Shown: positions 1 through 8,937, counted from the first letter of the stretch. The stretch is DNA of 64,000 bases from Methylobacterium sp. NMS14P (GCF_028583545.1 NZ_CP087106.1:62001-126000); one strand, 5' to 3'. Translations and numbers: made by a program. Notes: generated by a model not told the origin, from the letters alone.

Positions 1-837
1 TTCCGGCCGACGCGTCCCGGCCTGTTCCCCAGCGGGGCGCCCTCGGTCGCGGCGCCCCCCGGCTACCGTTCATCGGCGGCGTGGCGGCCGGCGCCGCAGC
101 CGGCGCGCGGCGAGCAGGCCGGCTTCGGCGAGGCCGCTCAGGCCGTCTGGGCCGAGCCCGAGCCCGAAGCGGTGGCGGCCCCGCCCCAGGCCGACACCCG
201 CGTCGCCGCCGAGACCGCGGAGGCGCTCGATCATCCCCTGGGGGCCGCCCGCGCCCAGATCCACGAGACCTACATCCTCGCCCAGACCCGCGACGGCCTC
301 GTGATCGTCGATCAGCACGCCGCCCACGAGCGCCTCGTCTACGAGCGGATGAAGGCCGAGCAGGAAGCCGGCGGCATCGCCCGGCAGGGCCTCCTGATCC
401 CGGACGTGGTCGAGATGAGCCCCGAGGAGGCCGACCGGCTCGTCGCGGCCGCTCCCGACCTCGACCGGCTGGGCCTGTCCATCGAGGCTTTCGGGCCCGG
501 GGCGGTGCTCGTGCGGGAGGTGCCGGCGGCGCTGATCGGCGCCTCGACGCGCAACCTCGTCACCGACATCCTCGACGCCCTGGAGGCCAGCGGCGACGAG
601 GAGGGCGGCGTCGCGGCGACGGAGGGCGGCCCGCTCGGGCGGCGTCTCGACGCGGTCCTGTCGCGCATGAGCTGCCACGGCTCGATCCGCGCCGGGCGTC
701 GCCTGCGGCCGGAGGAGATGAACGCCCTGCTGCGCGAGATGGAGGCGACGCCCAATTCCGGACAGTGCAACCACGGTCGCCCGACCTCGATCGAGCTGAA
801 GCTCGCTGACATCGAGCGGCTGTTCGGCCGCCGATGA
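1..837 (+). CDS. mutL: DNA mismatch repair protein MutL, C-terminal part (5' end outside window)
   Basis: The frame is open from base 1, so only the C-terminal 278 residues are present. The first ~80 are an Ala/Pro-rich linker; the C-terminal dimerisation domain follows. It contains [12 protein letters not shown] (about residues 104-115 of the fragment), which fits the DQHA(X)2E(X)4E metal site of nicking MutL proteins, and later SCHGSIR and CNHGRPT blocks of the same domain. E. coli MutL lacks this motif and relies on MutH. MutL couples MutS recognition to strand incision. The Pro-to-Asn change in the usual CPHGRPT block is minor. Stop is TGA; the next gene follows after about 190 bases. Confidence 0.93.
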   Translation, partial: FRPTRPGLFPSGAPSVAAPPGYRSSAAWRPAPQPARGEQAGFGEAAQAVWAEPEPEAVAAPPQADTRVAAETAEALDHPLGAARAQIHETYILAQTRDGLVIVDQHAAHERLVYERMKAEQEAGGIARQGLLIPDVVEMSPEEADRLVAAAPDLDRLGLSIEAFGPGAVLVREVPAALIGASTRNLVTDILDALEASGDEEGGVAATEGGPLGRRLDAVLSRMSCHGSIRAGRRLRPEEMNALLREMEATPNSGQCNHGRPTSIELKLADIERLFGRR

Positions 838-945
838 GCGGGCCGGGGCTACGTGCCCGCTGGCGGACCCGGCGGAGCCGGTCCACAACGGGGTCTGGCG
901 CCGCGGCCTGAAGACCGGCGGCGCGTGCAGGGGAGGCCCAGATCC

Positions 946-1023
946 ATGACCGATCCCGTCATCACCGGCGCGTTCCGGGTCGCCCTGCCGAGCGCCGCCG
1001 CCGCCGTCGCCGCGGCCCGCTGA
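946..1023 (+). CDS. Possible 25-residue leader peptide before the SDR gene
   Basis: An ATG with a good purine-rich ribosome site (GGGGAGG about 10 bases upstream) opens a 25-codon frame. Its TGA ends one base before the ATG of the SDR gene (TGAGATG). The peptide is Ala-rich in its second half and matches nothing I recognise. The spacing suggests translational coupling: ribosomes ending here could restart on the SDR gene, which has no convincing Shine-Dalgarno of its own. It could instead be a chance frame or the remnant of a lost upstream gene. Confidence 0.35.
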   Translation: MTDPVITGAFRVALPSAAAAVAAAR

Positions 1024-1024
1024 G

Positions 1025-1792
1025 ATGGCGAACCCGTTCGACCTCGCCGGCCGCCACGTCCTCGTCACCGGGGCCTCCAGCGGCCTCGGCCGTTACTTCG
1101 CCGGGACCCTGGCCCGCGCCGGCGCGCGCCTGTCGCTGGGCGCCCGCCGGGCCGACGCCCTCGCCGAGACCGTCGCCCGCGTCGCGTCCGCGGGCGGGGA
1201 GGCCCACGCCGTCGTCATGGACGTCACCGATGCCGCGAGCGTCGAGCGGGCGCTCGACGCTGCCGAGGCGCGGTTCGGACCCGTGGCGGTGCTGGTGAAC
1301 AATGCCGGCGTGACGGCGACGAAGCCGGCCCTCGACCTCGCGGCAGCCGACTGGGACGCGGTGCTCGACACGAATCTCAAGGGCGTGTGGCAGGTCGCCC
1401 AGGCCACCGGCCGGCGGATGGTCCGGCACGGCACCGGCGGCAGCATCGTCAACATCGCGTCGATTCTCGGGCTGCGGGTCACCGGCGGGCTCGCGCCCTA
1501 CGCCACCTCGAAGGCCGCGGTCGTCCAGCTCACCAAGAGCCTCGCGCTCGAGTGGGCCCGCTACGGGATCCGGGTGAACGCCCTGGCGCCCGGTTACATC
1601 AAGACGGAGCTGAACGACGCCTTCTTCGAGTCCGATGCCGGCCGGGCGCTGATCAAGCGCATCCCGCAGCGCCGGCTGGGCGAGGCTGCCGAACTCGACG
1701 GCCCGCTCCTGCTGCTGGCCTCGGAGGCCGGCGCCTACATGACCGGCAGCGTCCTGGCGGTCGACGGCGGCCACCTCGTCTCCGGCCTGTAG
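1025..1792 (+). CDS. SDR family oxidoreductase (FabG-like)
   Basis: A 255-residue classical short-chain dehydrogenase/reductase. It has the cofactor motif TGASSGLGR (15-23), NNAG (92-95), Ser146, and the Tyr159/Lys163 pair of YATSK. The C-terminal part ends in the usual GSVLAVDGGH block, as in FabG-type enzymes. It should reduce or oxidise a carbonyl/alcohol with NAD(P)(H) in the cytoplasm; the substrate cannot be read from the sequence. An acyl-CoA ligase lies convergently downstream, so a role in acyl or ketoacyl metabolism is possible but unproven. A hairpin lies 17 bases past the stop. Confidence 0.9.
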   Translation: MANPFDLAGRHVLVTGASSGLGRYFAGTLARAGARLSLGARRADALAETVARVASAGGEAHAVVMDVTDAASVERALDAAEARFGPVAVLVNNAGVTATKPALDLAAADWDAVLDTNLKGVWQVAQATGRRMVRHGTGGSIVNIASILGLRVTGGLAPYATSKAAVVQLTKSLALEWARYGIRVNALAPGYIKTELNDAFFESDAGRALIKRIPQRRLGEAAELDGPLLLLASEAGAYMTGSVLAVDGGHLVSGL

Positions 1793-1808
1793 AGGCGCTA
1801 CCTCGCCG

Positions 1809-1828
1809 CCTCTCCCGTGCGGGAGAGG
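1809..1828. terminator. Hairpin after the SDR gene (CCTCTCCC/GGGAGAGG)
   Basis: A perfect 8-bp inverted repeat (1809-1816 with 1821-1828) and a 4-base loop, located between the convergent SDR and acyl-CoA ligase genes. No T-run follows, so termination is inferred from place and stem only. A degraded copy of the same CTCTCCC...GGGGAGG element lies near 61200-61220, just after asd, so this may be a small dispersed repeat. Confidence 0.45.
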
Positions 1829-1937
1829 GGACCCGCGCCTCGTGCCGCGCGGGCTCGGCGATGACCCCCGACTCGACGCGATCGGGAACGGCCCCGGCGA
1901 TCGCCCCGAACGAGCCCGTCCGCGGGGCGAGCGCGGG

Positions 1938-3590
1938 TCAGAGGTCCCGCGCCTGCTCGCGCAGAACGAATTTCTGGATCTTGCCCGTCGAGGTCTTCGG
2001 CAGCGGCCCGAACACCACCGTCTTCGGAACCTTGAATCGCGCCATGTGCGCGCGACAGAACGCGATCATGTCCAGATCACTCGGCACCGTCGCGCCGGGC
2101 TTCACCTCCAAGAACGCGCAGGGGCTCTCGCCCCAGGTCGGATCCGGACGCGCCACGACGGCCGCCAGCATCACCGCGGGATGGCGCATCAGCACCTCCT
2201 CCACCTCCAGGCTGGAGATGTTCTCGCCGCCCGAGATGATGATGTCCTTCGCCCGGTCCTTGATCTCCACCGACCCGTCGGGATGCCAGACCGCGAGGTC
2301 GCCGGTCCGGTACCAGCCGCCCGCGAGGGCTTCCTCCGTCGCCCCCGGGTTGCCGAGGTAGCCCTTCATCACCGTGTTGCCGCGCAGGCGGATCTCGCCG
2401 ACCGTCGTGCCGTCGCGCGGCACCGGCGCGTCGGTCGCGGTGTCAGCGACGCTCACCGCCTCGAGCGTCGCCAGGGGCACGCCCTGACGGGCCATGCGGG
2501 CGTAGCGCTCCGCGTCGGGGAGGTCGGTCCAGTCCGGCTGCGCCAGGCAGACCGTCGCGGGTCCGTAGCTCTCGGTGGCGCCGTAGAGATGCGTCACCTG
2601 GAAGCCCAGCTCCTCCATGGTGCGGATGATCGTCGAGGACGGCGCTGCGCCGCCGACCGCGCAGCGCACCCGCTGCGGGAACGGCACCCGCTCCCGGGCC
2701 GGGGCGTGCGCGATCATCGAGAGGACGATCGGCGCCCCGCACAGATGCGTCACCCCGTGCGCGGCGATCAGCCGGAAGATCGCCGCCGGCTCGACCTTGC
2801 GAAGGCAGACCTGCGTGGCGCAGGCCGCGACGCTCGCCCAGGGATAGGACCAGCCGCTGCAGTGGAACATCGGCAGCGTCCAGAGGTACACGCTCTCGCC
2901 GGTCAGGCCGAACGTGACCGCGTTGCCGAGCGCCTGGAGATAGCCGCCGCGGTGGCTGTAGACGGCGCCCTTGGGATCGCCGGTCGTCCCCGACGTGTAG
3001 AGCAGGCAGAGCGACTGCCACTCGTCCTCAGGGCCGGCCCAGGCGTAGTCCGGATCGCCCCCGGCCAGCAGATCCTCGTACGGCAGGGCCCCGTCGATCC
3101 CGGAATCGCCGATCGCCACGACGAGGATCGGCTCGGCGAGATCCGCGAGCGCCCGCGCGGCCAGAGCGGCGTACTCGGCCTCGACCAGGAGCGCCCGGGC
3201 GCCCCCGTGCCGCAGCGAGAACGCGATCGTCGCCGCGTCGAGGCGGGTGTTGAGCGGGTTCAGCACCGCGCCGAGCATCGGCACGGCGAAATGCGCCTCG
3301 ATCATCTCCGGGACGTTCGGCGCCAGGATCGCCACGGTGTCGAGCGGCCCGATCCCCCGGGCGGCCAGACCCGCGGCTAGGCGCCGGCAGCGCGCGTAGA
3401 GGTCCGCGTAGGTGACGCGCCGGTCGCCGTCGATCACGGCGGTCCGCGCGCCCGCGGCGGCGGCGGCCCGCGCCAGCAGGCTCACGGGGGTCAGGGGCAC
3501 GTAGTTGGCCGGCCGCCGGGCGAGGCCGACCTCTAACGGATGGGCGCCGTCCTCGCGGACCGCGGCTCGGGTCGGACGGGTCTCCGTCAT
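1938..3590 (-). CDS. AMP-forming acyl-CoA ligase (fatty acyl-CoA synthetase family)
   Basis: A 550-residue ANL-superfamily enzyme that adenylates a carboxylic acid and transfers the acyl group to CoA. Visible core motifs are YTSGTTGDPKG (about 198-208, P-loop-like), GATESYG (A5), YRTGDL, the KDIIISGGENIS hinge block, and a C-terminal STGKIQK with the catalytic Lys. The layout is that of medium/long-chain or DmdB/AlkK-like ligases rather than acetyl-CoA synthetase. The frame stays open far upstream, but homology starts around the MTETRP methionine at 3590, which I chose. The substrate is not determinable. Confidence 0.9.
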   Translation of the reverse strand: MTETRPTRAAVREDGAHPLEVGLARRPANYVPLTPVSLLARAAAAAGARTAVIDGDRRVTYADLYARCRRLAAGLAARGIGPLDTVAILAPNVPEMIEAHFAVPMLGAVLNPLNTRLDAATIAFSLRHGGARALLVEAEYAALAARALADLAEPILVVAIGDSGIDGALPYEDLLAGGDPDYAWAGPEDEWQSLCLLYTSGTTGDPKGAVYSHRGGYLQALGNAVTFGLTGESVYLWTLPMFHCSGWSYPWASVAACATQVCLRKVEPAAIFRLIAAHGVTHLCGAPIVLSMIAHAPARERVPFPQRVRCAVGGAAPSSTIIRTMEELGFQVTHLYGATESYGPATVCLAQPDWTDLPDAERYARMARQGVPLATLEAVSVADTATDAPVPRDGTTVGEIRLRGNTVMKGYLGNPGATEEALAGGWYRTGDLAVWHPDGSVEIKDRAKDIIISGGENISSLEVEEVLMRHPAVMLAAVVARPDPTWGESPCAFLEVKPGATVPSDLDMIAFCRAHMARFKVPKTVVFGPLPKTSTGKIQKFVLREQARDL

Positions 3591-3809
3591 CGTGCAGCCT
3601 TCTGAACGGGCGGCGGGCGTGGCGTGCGCTCCGCGCGCCGATGATTTCGCGGCCGCCCCGCCTGTCAATCGCGCTCGCCGGGACAATGTGGGCCGCGCGC
3701 GAATTCTGTTACAGGGCCCGGTTGACGGGGGAACGGCGCTGGCGGATGCCCGTATACCGGCCACGCGCCGTCGGGGCCGCGCGCGACCGGCCCATCCGGG
3801 GAGACCATT

Positions 3810-4349
3810 GTGGGGAACGACAACCTGCCGACGATCTCCGGGGAGACCGGCCGCGCCGTGGCCGAGAGCGGCGTCGCCCGGGCGCGCGAGGCGTACGAGC
3901 GCTTCGCCGAGGCGGGCGAGATGGCGCTGAACGCCTTCGAGGCATCGATGGCCCAGAGCTTCGAGGGCTGGCGCACGGTGATGGGATCGAGCCGCGAGAC
4001 CGCGCACCAGCTCACCGACAGCAACGTGGCCGGTGCCCGCCGGATGCGCGAGCAGTGGGACGCCGCCGGCGCCCGGCTCTACAACGCCTTCGAGGACAAC
4101 GCCGTCCACGCCATGGCGGCGATGCGCGAGATCGGCCACCGGATGCTCGTGGCCTCCGATACCAATGTCCGCGCGAGCCTGGACTTCGCGGACCGCGTCG
4201 CCAAGGCGGCCGATGCCCGCGAGATCGCGGCGCTGAACATCGCGTTCCTGCAGGAGCAGGCCCGCAGGCTGACCGACCAGATGGTCGACCTCCACCAGAC
4301 GACCGGCCGTCTCGCCCGCGAGGCCGCCGCGCGCACGGAGACCCCGTGA
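3810..4349 (+). CDS. Phasin family protein
   Basis: A 179-residue, mostly helical, charge-rich protein starting at GTG. It has long amphipathic helices with repeated A-x-x-x-F/Y patterns (REAYERFAEAGEMALNAFE) and the LQEQARRLTDQM stretch typical of the phasin 2 domain. Phasins coat polyhydroxybutyrate granules and control their size. There are no Cys residues, signal peptide or membrane segment. Its last codons overlap the start of an alpha/beta hydrolase gene (GTGA), so the two are almost certainly co-translated. Confidence 0.85.
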   Translation: MGNDNLPTISGETGRAVAESGVARAREAYERFAEAGEMALNAFEASMAQSFEGWRTVMGSSRETAHQLTDSNVAGARRMREQWDAAGARLYNAFEDNAVHAMAAMREIGHRMLVASDTNVRASLDFADRVAKAADAREIAALNIAFLQEQARRLTDQMVDLHQTTGRLAREAAARTETP

Positions 4350-5284
4350 CCGCCAGAACTGCGGCACCGGATCCCGGGCCCGAGACGACGCCGCGGCTCG
4401 ACGACCTGAGCCGCGCCGACGTGCCGTTCCGGACCGGCCATTTCCAGGCCTACGCACCCCACGACTTCCACCGCATCGCCTACGTGGAGTGGGGCGACCC
4501 GGCCAGCCCGCACGTCGTCGTCTGCGTCCACGGCCTCAGCCGCCAGGGCCGCGACTTCGACGCCCTCGGCTATCGGCTGGCGAAGTCCGGCTACCGGGTG
4601 ATCTGCCCGGACCTGCCCGGGCGCGGCCTGAGCGGCTGGTTGAAGGACCCGGAACTCTACGGCCTGCCGCAATACGCCGCCGACATGGCCGCGCTCATCG
4701 CCCATCTCCGGGTTCCCGGGAAGATCGACTGGGTCGGCACCTCCCTCGGCGGCCTGACCGGCATGGTCCTGGCCGCCGCCGCCCGCTCCCCGATCCGCCG
4801 GATGGTGATCAACGATATCGGCCCGTTCCTGCCCTGGGCGCCGATCCGCGAGATCGGATCGCGCCTGCGCGACGCACCCCGGCTCCACCACAACCTCGCC
4901 TCGGGCGAGTCGCGCCTGCGCACGGTCCTGGGTGCGTTCGGGCCGCTCACCGACGAGCAGTGGCGCCACATCGCCAAGCACAGCTTCTTCCAGGAGCCGA
5001 ACGGCGGCTGGCGACCCCACTACGATCCCGGCATCGGCGACGCGTTTCGTCCGGGCCGGGTCTACAGCGTGAGCATGTGGCGCGACTGGGACGCGATAAC
5101 TTGTCCAATCCTGCTCCTGCGCGGTGAGCGCTCGGAACTGCTGCTCGCCTCGACGGCCGACGAGATGACCAAGCGGGGCCCGCCGACGCGGCGCGTCGAG
5201 ATCCCCGACTGCGGCCACGCGCCGGCGCTGCTCGACGACGACCAGTTGCGAATCGTCACCGATTGGCTCGGCCCAGCGACGTGA
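4346..5284 (+). CDS. Alpha/beta-fold hydrolase coupled to phasin
   Basis: A 312-residue cytoplasmic alpha/beta hydrolase. The oxyanion-side HGLSRQG block (62-68), the nucleophile elbow GTSLGG with Ser133, and a late CGHAPALL block supplying the catalytic His are all present. The start GTG at 4346 overlaps the phasin stop by four bases; no other start gives better homology. The overlap with a granule protein makes an intracellular polyhydroxyalkanoate depolymerase or oligomer hydrolase an attractive inference. The fold alone cannot separate this from a general esterase or lactonase. Confidence 0.85.
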   Translation: MTARTAAPDPGPETTPRLDDLSRADVPFRTGHFQAYAPHDFHRIAYVEWGDPASPHVVVCVHGLSRQGRDFDALGYRLAKSGYRVICPDLPGRGLSGWLKDPELYGLPQYAADMAALIAHLRVPGKIDWVGTSLGGLTGMVLAAAARSPIRRMVINDIGPFLPWAPIREIGSRLRDAPRLHHNLASGESRLRTVLGAFGPLTDEQWRHIAKHSFFQEPNGGWRPHYDPGIGDAFRPGRVYSVSMWRDWDAITCPILLLRGERSELLLASTADEMTKRGPPTRRVEIPDCGHAPALLDDDQLRIVTDWLGPAT

Positions 5285-5681
5285 TTCCGCCGTCGTCGTG
5301 CGGCGGCGCGCCACGAGCTGACCATTTCCCGCCATACAGCCTTCGGTGGGATCGGCGCCGCGGCGCCAACGCGGTGCAGGCAACCCAATAGCGCCCGACA
5401 GTTTTCAAAAGTGAATCTTTAGCTGATCCCGCTCACTTATATTTGATCCAGCGCGGTATCTGAGTTGTTCTCGTGGCGGGCATTGGATGGCCCGGATTGC
5501 GGTCTTCTGGACCCAAGATTTCGAAAGCGTAACCATTCGTTGCACGCGCGGCTGACCTGTGGCACTAACAGATGTCAGGTCTGGATCTTGGCCGCGCAAT
5601 GTTGCACCTGTCGGTTGTGATTGGCGCCCCGGATCCGGGCGAGCAAGCCTGCCAACAGTAAGAACATCCGGACTACCAACT
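5285..5681. other. Intergenic region upstream of the XRE gene
   Basis: About 400 bases without a convincing gene, clearly more AT-rich than its surroundings between 5400 and 5560. It holds an AAGTGA/TCACTT inverted repeat (5409-5414 and 5433-5438) and a short GCAATGTTGC palindrome near 5600. This is the likely promoter/operator region of the XRE regulator. No tRNA or riboswitch fold was recognised. Confidence 0.5.
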
Positions 5682-6122
5682 ATGGCGAACCCAACCCCCA
5701 AGCCGAAGCAGACCACAGCCATCGATCACGGGGTCGGCAGCCGCATCGCGTTCCTTCGGGCGGCTAACGGACTGAGCCAGTCCGCGCTGGCCAGCGCGCT
5801 GGGCGTCAGCTTCCAGCAGGTCCAGAAATACGAGACCGGCAAGAACCGTGTCGGGGCTGGCCGCCTGCAGGCGATCGCCGAGCGGCTCGGCGTTCCGGTC
5901 TCGAGCTTCTTCGAGCCCGAGCCCGAGGCGGCGGCCGATAGCGGGCCCGCGCTGCTGCGCGTTGCCGGTGCCGTCGAACTGCTCCGGGCCTACAATCAGA
6001 TCGCCGACGATCAGATGCGCCGCGACGTGCTCTCGCTCGTGAAGTCCGCGGCGCGGATCGGCCATACCCGGTCGGCGGACGAAGCGGCGTCGCAGGCGAG
6101 CGGCGCGTCGCGCAACGCGTGA
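5682..6122 (+). CDS. XRE-family HTH transcriptional regulator
   Basis: A 146-residue Cro/CI-type regulator. Residues ~18-75 form the five-helix HTH domain (RIAFLRAANGLSQSALASALGVS followed by QQVQKYETGKNRV). A C-terminal ~65-residue tail with LLRAYNQIADDQMRRDVLSLV is characteristic of short XRE proteins common in Rhizobiales. The ATG at 5682 was chosen because the domain begins soon after it; the frame is open further upstream but without homology. Target genes are unknown; autoregulation through the AT-rich upstream region is likely. Confidence 0.88.
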   Translation: MANPTPKPKQTTAIDHGVGSRIAFLRAANGLSQSALASALGVSFQQVQKYETGKNRVGAGRLQAIAERLGVPVSSFFEPEPEAAADSGPALLRVAGAVELLRAYNQIADDQMRRDVLSLVKSAARIGHTRSADEAASQASGASRNA

Positions 6123-6177
6123 CATCCGGCTTCGCTTGGCGCCGATGCGGCGCCGCGCGAGCCCAGCAGGCGGGATC

Positions 6178-6552
6178 ATGGATTCACTCCCGACGCGCGT
6201 GATCCATCTGCTCGCCGATCTGCCGCTCCAGGCGGACGACGAGATCGTGTCGGTCCTGGCCTCCGATCCGGGCCTGCGGGTGGAGCGCATCGTCTCGACC
6301 GGTCAGGCGAGCCCGCCGGGCTTCTACTACGACCAGCCGCACGCCGAATGGGTCGCCGTCCTGACGGGCGCGGCCGACCTGCGGTTCGCCGACGAGGCTG
6401 AGGCCCGCCGCCTCGTCGCGGGCGACGCCGTGCTGATCGCGCCCCACCGTCGGCACCGCGTCGAGTGGACCGACTCACCCACCGTCTGGCTGGCGATCCA
6501 CTTCGGGCCCCAGGTCGGCGCTTCGGATCCGGCTCCGAGCCCTCGGGACTAG
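6178..6552 (+). CDS. Small cupin-domain protein
   Basis: A 124-residue single-domain cupin. A middle block (AEWVAVLTGAADLRF) and a later block (GDAVLIAPHRRHRVEW) match the two conserved cupin motifs, and HRRHR supplies possible metal-binding His. These small cupins bind a metal or ligand and often act on small metabolites; substrate and function are not predictable here. ATG 6178 has AGGCGGG upstream. It ends 7 bases before the convergent rsmD stop. Confidence 0.8.
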   Translation: MDSLPTRVIHLLADLPLQADDEIVSVLASDPGLRVERIVSTGQASPPGFYYDQPHAEWVAVLTGAADLRFADEAEARRLVAGDAVLIAPHRRHRVEWTDSPTVWLAIHFGPQVGASDPAPSPRD

Positions 6553-6559
6553 GAGCGGT

Positions 6560-7117
6560 TCAGGCGCCGAATCGGGCGATCGCCACGGCCGTGTCCCCGT
6601 AGACGCGCCGCTCCAGTTCCGCGAAGCCGGCCGGCCAGACGAGCCGCGCGGCCTCGACCTCCTCGACGACGACGAGAGCCCCCGGCGCGAGCCAGGCGCC
6701 CTCGGCGGCGCTTCTCAAGGCGCGCGGCGCGAGATCACGGCCGTAGGGCGGATCGCAGAAGACCAGTGAGAAGGTGCCCGCCGTGGAAGCCGGGCCGAGG
6801 CGGGTCGCGTCCCGCCGGAACAGGCGGGTCACGCCTTCCGCACCGAGAGCCTCGATATTCTCGCGGATGACCGCGCGCGCCTCGGCGCCCTCGTCGACGA
6901 GGAGTGCGTAGGCAGCGCCCCGCGACAGCGCCTCGAAGCCGAGGGCACCCGTACCGGCGAACAGGTCGAGGACCCGGGCACCGGCCACGGCGTCGTCGTA
7001 GGCGTGGGCGAGCACGTTGAACAACGATTCGCGGAGCCGGTCCGATGTCGGCCGTATGGCGTCGGTGCGGGGCGTGGCGAGCCCGCGGCCCCGCCACGCG
7101 CCGCCGACGATCCTCAT
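6560..7117 (-). CDS. rsmD: 16S rRNA (guanine(966)-N(2))-methyltransferase RsmD
   Basis: A 185-residue Rossmann methyltransferase that modifies G966 of 16S rRNA in the 30S subunit. The N-terminal MRIVGGAWRGR and IRPTSDRLRESLFN blocks are diagnostic for RsmD. SAM motif I is DLFAGTGALG (51-60) and the catalytic DPPY is at 122-125. The start ATG overlaps the stop of the pseudouridine synthase by four bases, so the two rRNA-modification genes form one unit. Confidence 0.95.
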   Translation of the reverse strand: MRIVGGAWRGRGLATPRTDAIRPTSDRLRESLFNVLAHAYDDAVAGARVLDLFAGTGALGFEALSRGAAYALLVDEGAEARAVIRENIEALGAEGVTRLFRRDATRLGPASTAGTFSLVFCDPPYGRDLAPRALRSAAEGAWLAPGALVVVEEVEAARLVWPAGFAELERRVYGDTAVAIARFGA

Positions 7118-8937
7118 CGCGTCCCGCGCGGCGGCCGGCCGCCGCCGGGCTTGCCGCCGCCGGGTCGGGCGCCGCCACGCGGCGCACCCGGACGGCCGCC
7201 CGGACCCGAACCGCCGCCGCCGGATCCGCCGCGCGCGCCCTGACCGCCCCCCTTGCCGGCGAAACCGCCGGGCTTGCCACCGGGACGACTTCCGCCGGGA
7301 CGCGCCCCTCCCGTCTTCGCGCCGCCGAACGCGGGCTTGCCTCCACCGGCGGCGGGCTTCGGGCCACGGAATCCGCCCGGCTTCCGCGAGGCCCCATCGG
7401 CCGGCCCGGCGTCGAGCGGTCGTTCGCGCCGCCCCCCGGGCCTGCCGCCGCGCTCGTCGAAGCGTCGCTCGTCCCGCGGCGCGTCGCTCCGCGCGCTCTC
7501 GCGGCGCGGGCGCTCGTCGCCGCGGCGCTCGTTGCGCGGACCGGGGGGGCGTTCCTGCCGGTCCGGCGCTCCGCGGTCGGCGAAGCGGCGCTTCGGGGCG
7601 GCGACGGGTGCGGCCTCCACGGGCGTGGCGGACAGGCGCTCGACGACGACCCGTCGCTCGCCGGCGCGGATCGAGCCGACGCGCTCGCGGCCGCGTTCCG
7701 CCGCGGCCGCCTGCGCGCTCCGGGGATCCGCACCGCGCCGGGGAACGCGCGTGCCCCGGGGCTTCGCCGAGTCCTCATCGCGCCACGTGGAGTTGCGCGG
7801 TCCGGGACCGGTGCCTCCGGTCGAGACGCGCGGCGCCGGCGCGGGACGCGCGGCATTGCGCCGGGACGGCGCCGGCTGCGCGGACTGGGCGTCCCGATCC
7901 GCCGGGCGGCCGCCGCCGAACGGCGCGATCGGGTCGCGGACCGGGCTGTCGAAATCCACGCCGGCCTGCTCGGCGAGGCTCTTGCCGAGCTGATCCTTGA
8001 GGACGCGGGTCCGCACCTCCTCGACCAGGCCGACCTCCAAGTCGCCGAGCTGGAACGGCCCGAAGGAGAGCCGGATGAGCCGGTTCACCGACAGCCCGAG
8101 ATGCTCGAGGATGCGCTTGACCTCGCGGTTCTTGCCCTCGCGAAGGCCGAGCGTCAGCCAGACATTGTCGCCCTGCACGCGGTCCAGGGTCGCCTCGACC
8201 GGACCGTACTCCATCCCGTCGATGGTGACGCCCTTGGCCAGCCTGTCGAGCTGGGCCTGATCGGTGTCGCCGTGCGCGCGGACCCGGTAGCGGCGGAGCC
8301 AGCCGGTGTCGGGATGGGCGATCACCTTGGCGAGACCGCCGTCATTGGTGAGGAGCAGCAGCCCCTCGGTGTTGATGTCGAGCCGTCCGACCGCCACCAC
8401 CCGGGGCAGATCCTCCGGGAGCACGTCGAACACCGTCTGCCGGCCCTCCGGATCCCGGGCCGTCGTCACCACGCCCCGCGGCTTGTGGAAGATCCACAGG
8501 CGGCTGCGCTCCCGCGACGGCATCGGCTCGCCGTCGATCAGGATCCGGTCGTTCTCGGTGACGTTGCGGGCGGGGGATGTCAGCGTCTCGCCGTTGACGC
8601 TCACGCGCCCGGCCAGGATCATCGTCTCGGCGTCGCGCCGCGAGGCGATGCCGGCCCGCGCCATCGCCTTCGCGATGCGCTCGCCGGGCGGCGTCTCGAT
8701 CAGGCCTTCGGCGTCAGATGACGATGCGGGTTCGGGCTCCGGCGCAGGGTCCGACTGCTGAGGGGGCTGCGGCTTGGCCTTTCGGGCAGCCTTCTTCGCG
8801 GCGGGCTTGGCGGGCCCGTCGCCCTCGGTCTCGGCGCGGCCGGCATCGGTCGGCGGCGCCCAGCCCTCAGTGCGCGCTGGCTCTGGGGCCGAACGGGCGG
8901 TCCCCTCCGGCTTATCGTCGTTCGGCAAGTCGCTCAT
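7114..8937 (-). CDS. rluB: Pseudouridine synthase RluB/RsuA family with long Arg/Gly-rich tail
   Basis: A 607-residue protein. An acidic/Ala-Pro leader (1-80) precedes an S4 RNA-binding domain (~84-138) and a pseudouridine synthase domain with the catalytic Asp187 in VGRLDINTEG. The enzyme core ends near residue 330. The remaining ~275 residues are low-complexity: blocks of R, G, P and A, ending in a run of GG/RPGG repeats. The core should convert a uridine in 23S rRNA (position 2605 in E. coli) to pseudouridine. E. coli RluB is about 290 residues, so the tail doubles the protein; extended tails are seen in other alphaproteobacteria. Confidence 0.9.
   Translation of the reverse strand: MSDLPNDDKPEGTARSAPEPARTEGWAPPTDAGRAETEGDGPAKPAAKKAARKAKPQPPQQSDPAPEPEPASSSDAEGLIETPPGERIAKAMARAGIASRRDAETMILAGRVSVNGETLTSPARNVTENDRILIDGEPMPSRERSRLWIFHKPRGVVTTARDPEGRQTVFDVLPEDLPRVVAVGRLDINTEGLLLLTNDGGLAKVIAHPDTGWLRRYRVRAHGDTDQAQLDRLAKGVTIDGMEYGPVEATLDRVQGDNVWLTLGLREGKNREVKRILEHLGLSVNRLIRLSFGPFQLGDLEVGLVEEVRTRVLKDQLGKSLAEQAGVDFDSPVRDPIAPFGGGRPADRDAQSAQPAPSRRNAARPAPAPRVSTGGTGPGPRNSTWRDEDSAKPRGTRVPRRGADPRSAQAAAAERGRERVGSIRAGERRVVVERLSATPVEAAPVAAPKRRFADRGAPDRQERPPGPRNERRGDERPRRESARSDAPRDERRFDERGGRPGGRRERPLDAGPADGASRKPGGFRGPKPAAGGGKPAFGGAKTGGARPGGSRPGGKPGGFAGKGGGQGARGGSGGGGSGPGGRPGAPRGGARPGGGKPGGGRPPRGTR

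Noticed and set aside
5405..5722. A 105-codon minus-strand frame overlapping the XRE gene start
   Set aside because: Runs through an AT-rich promoter-like region, overlaps the start of a well-supported gene and has no motif.
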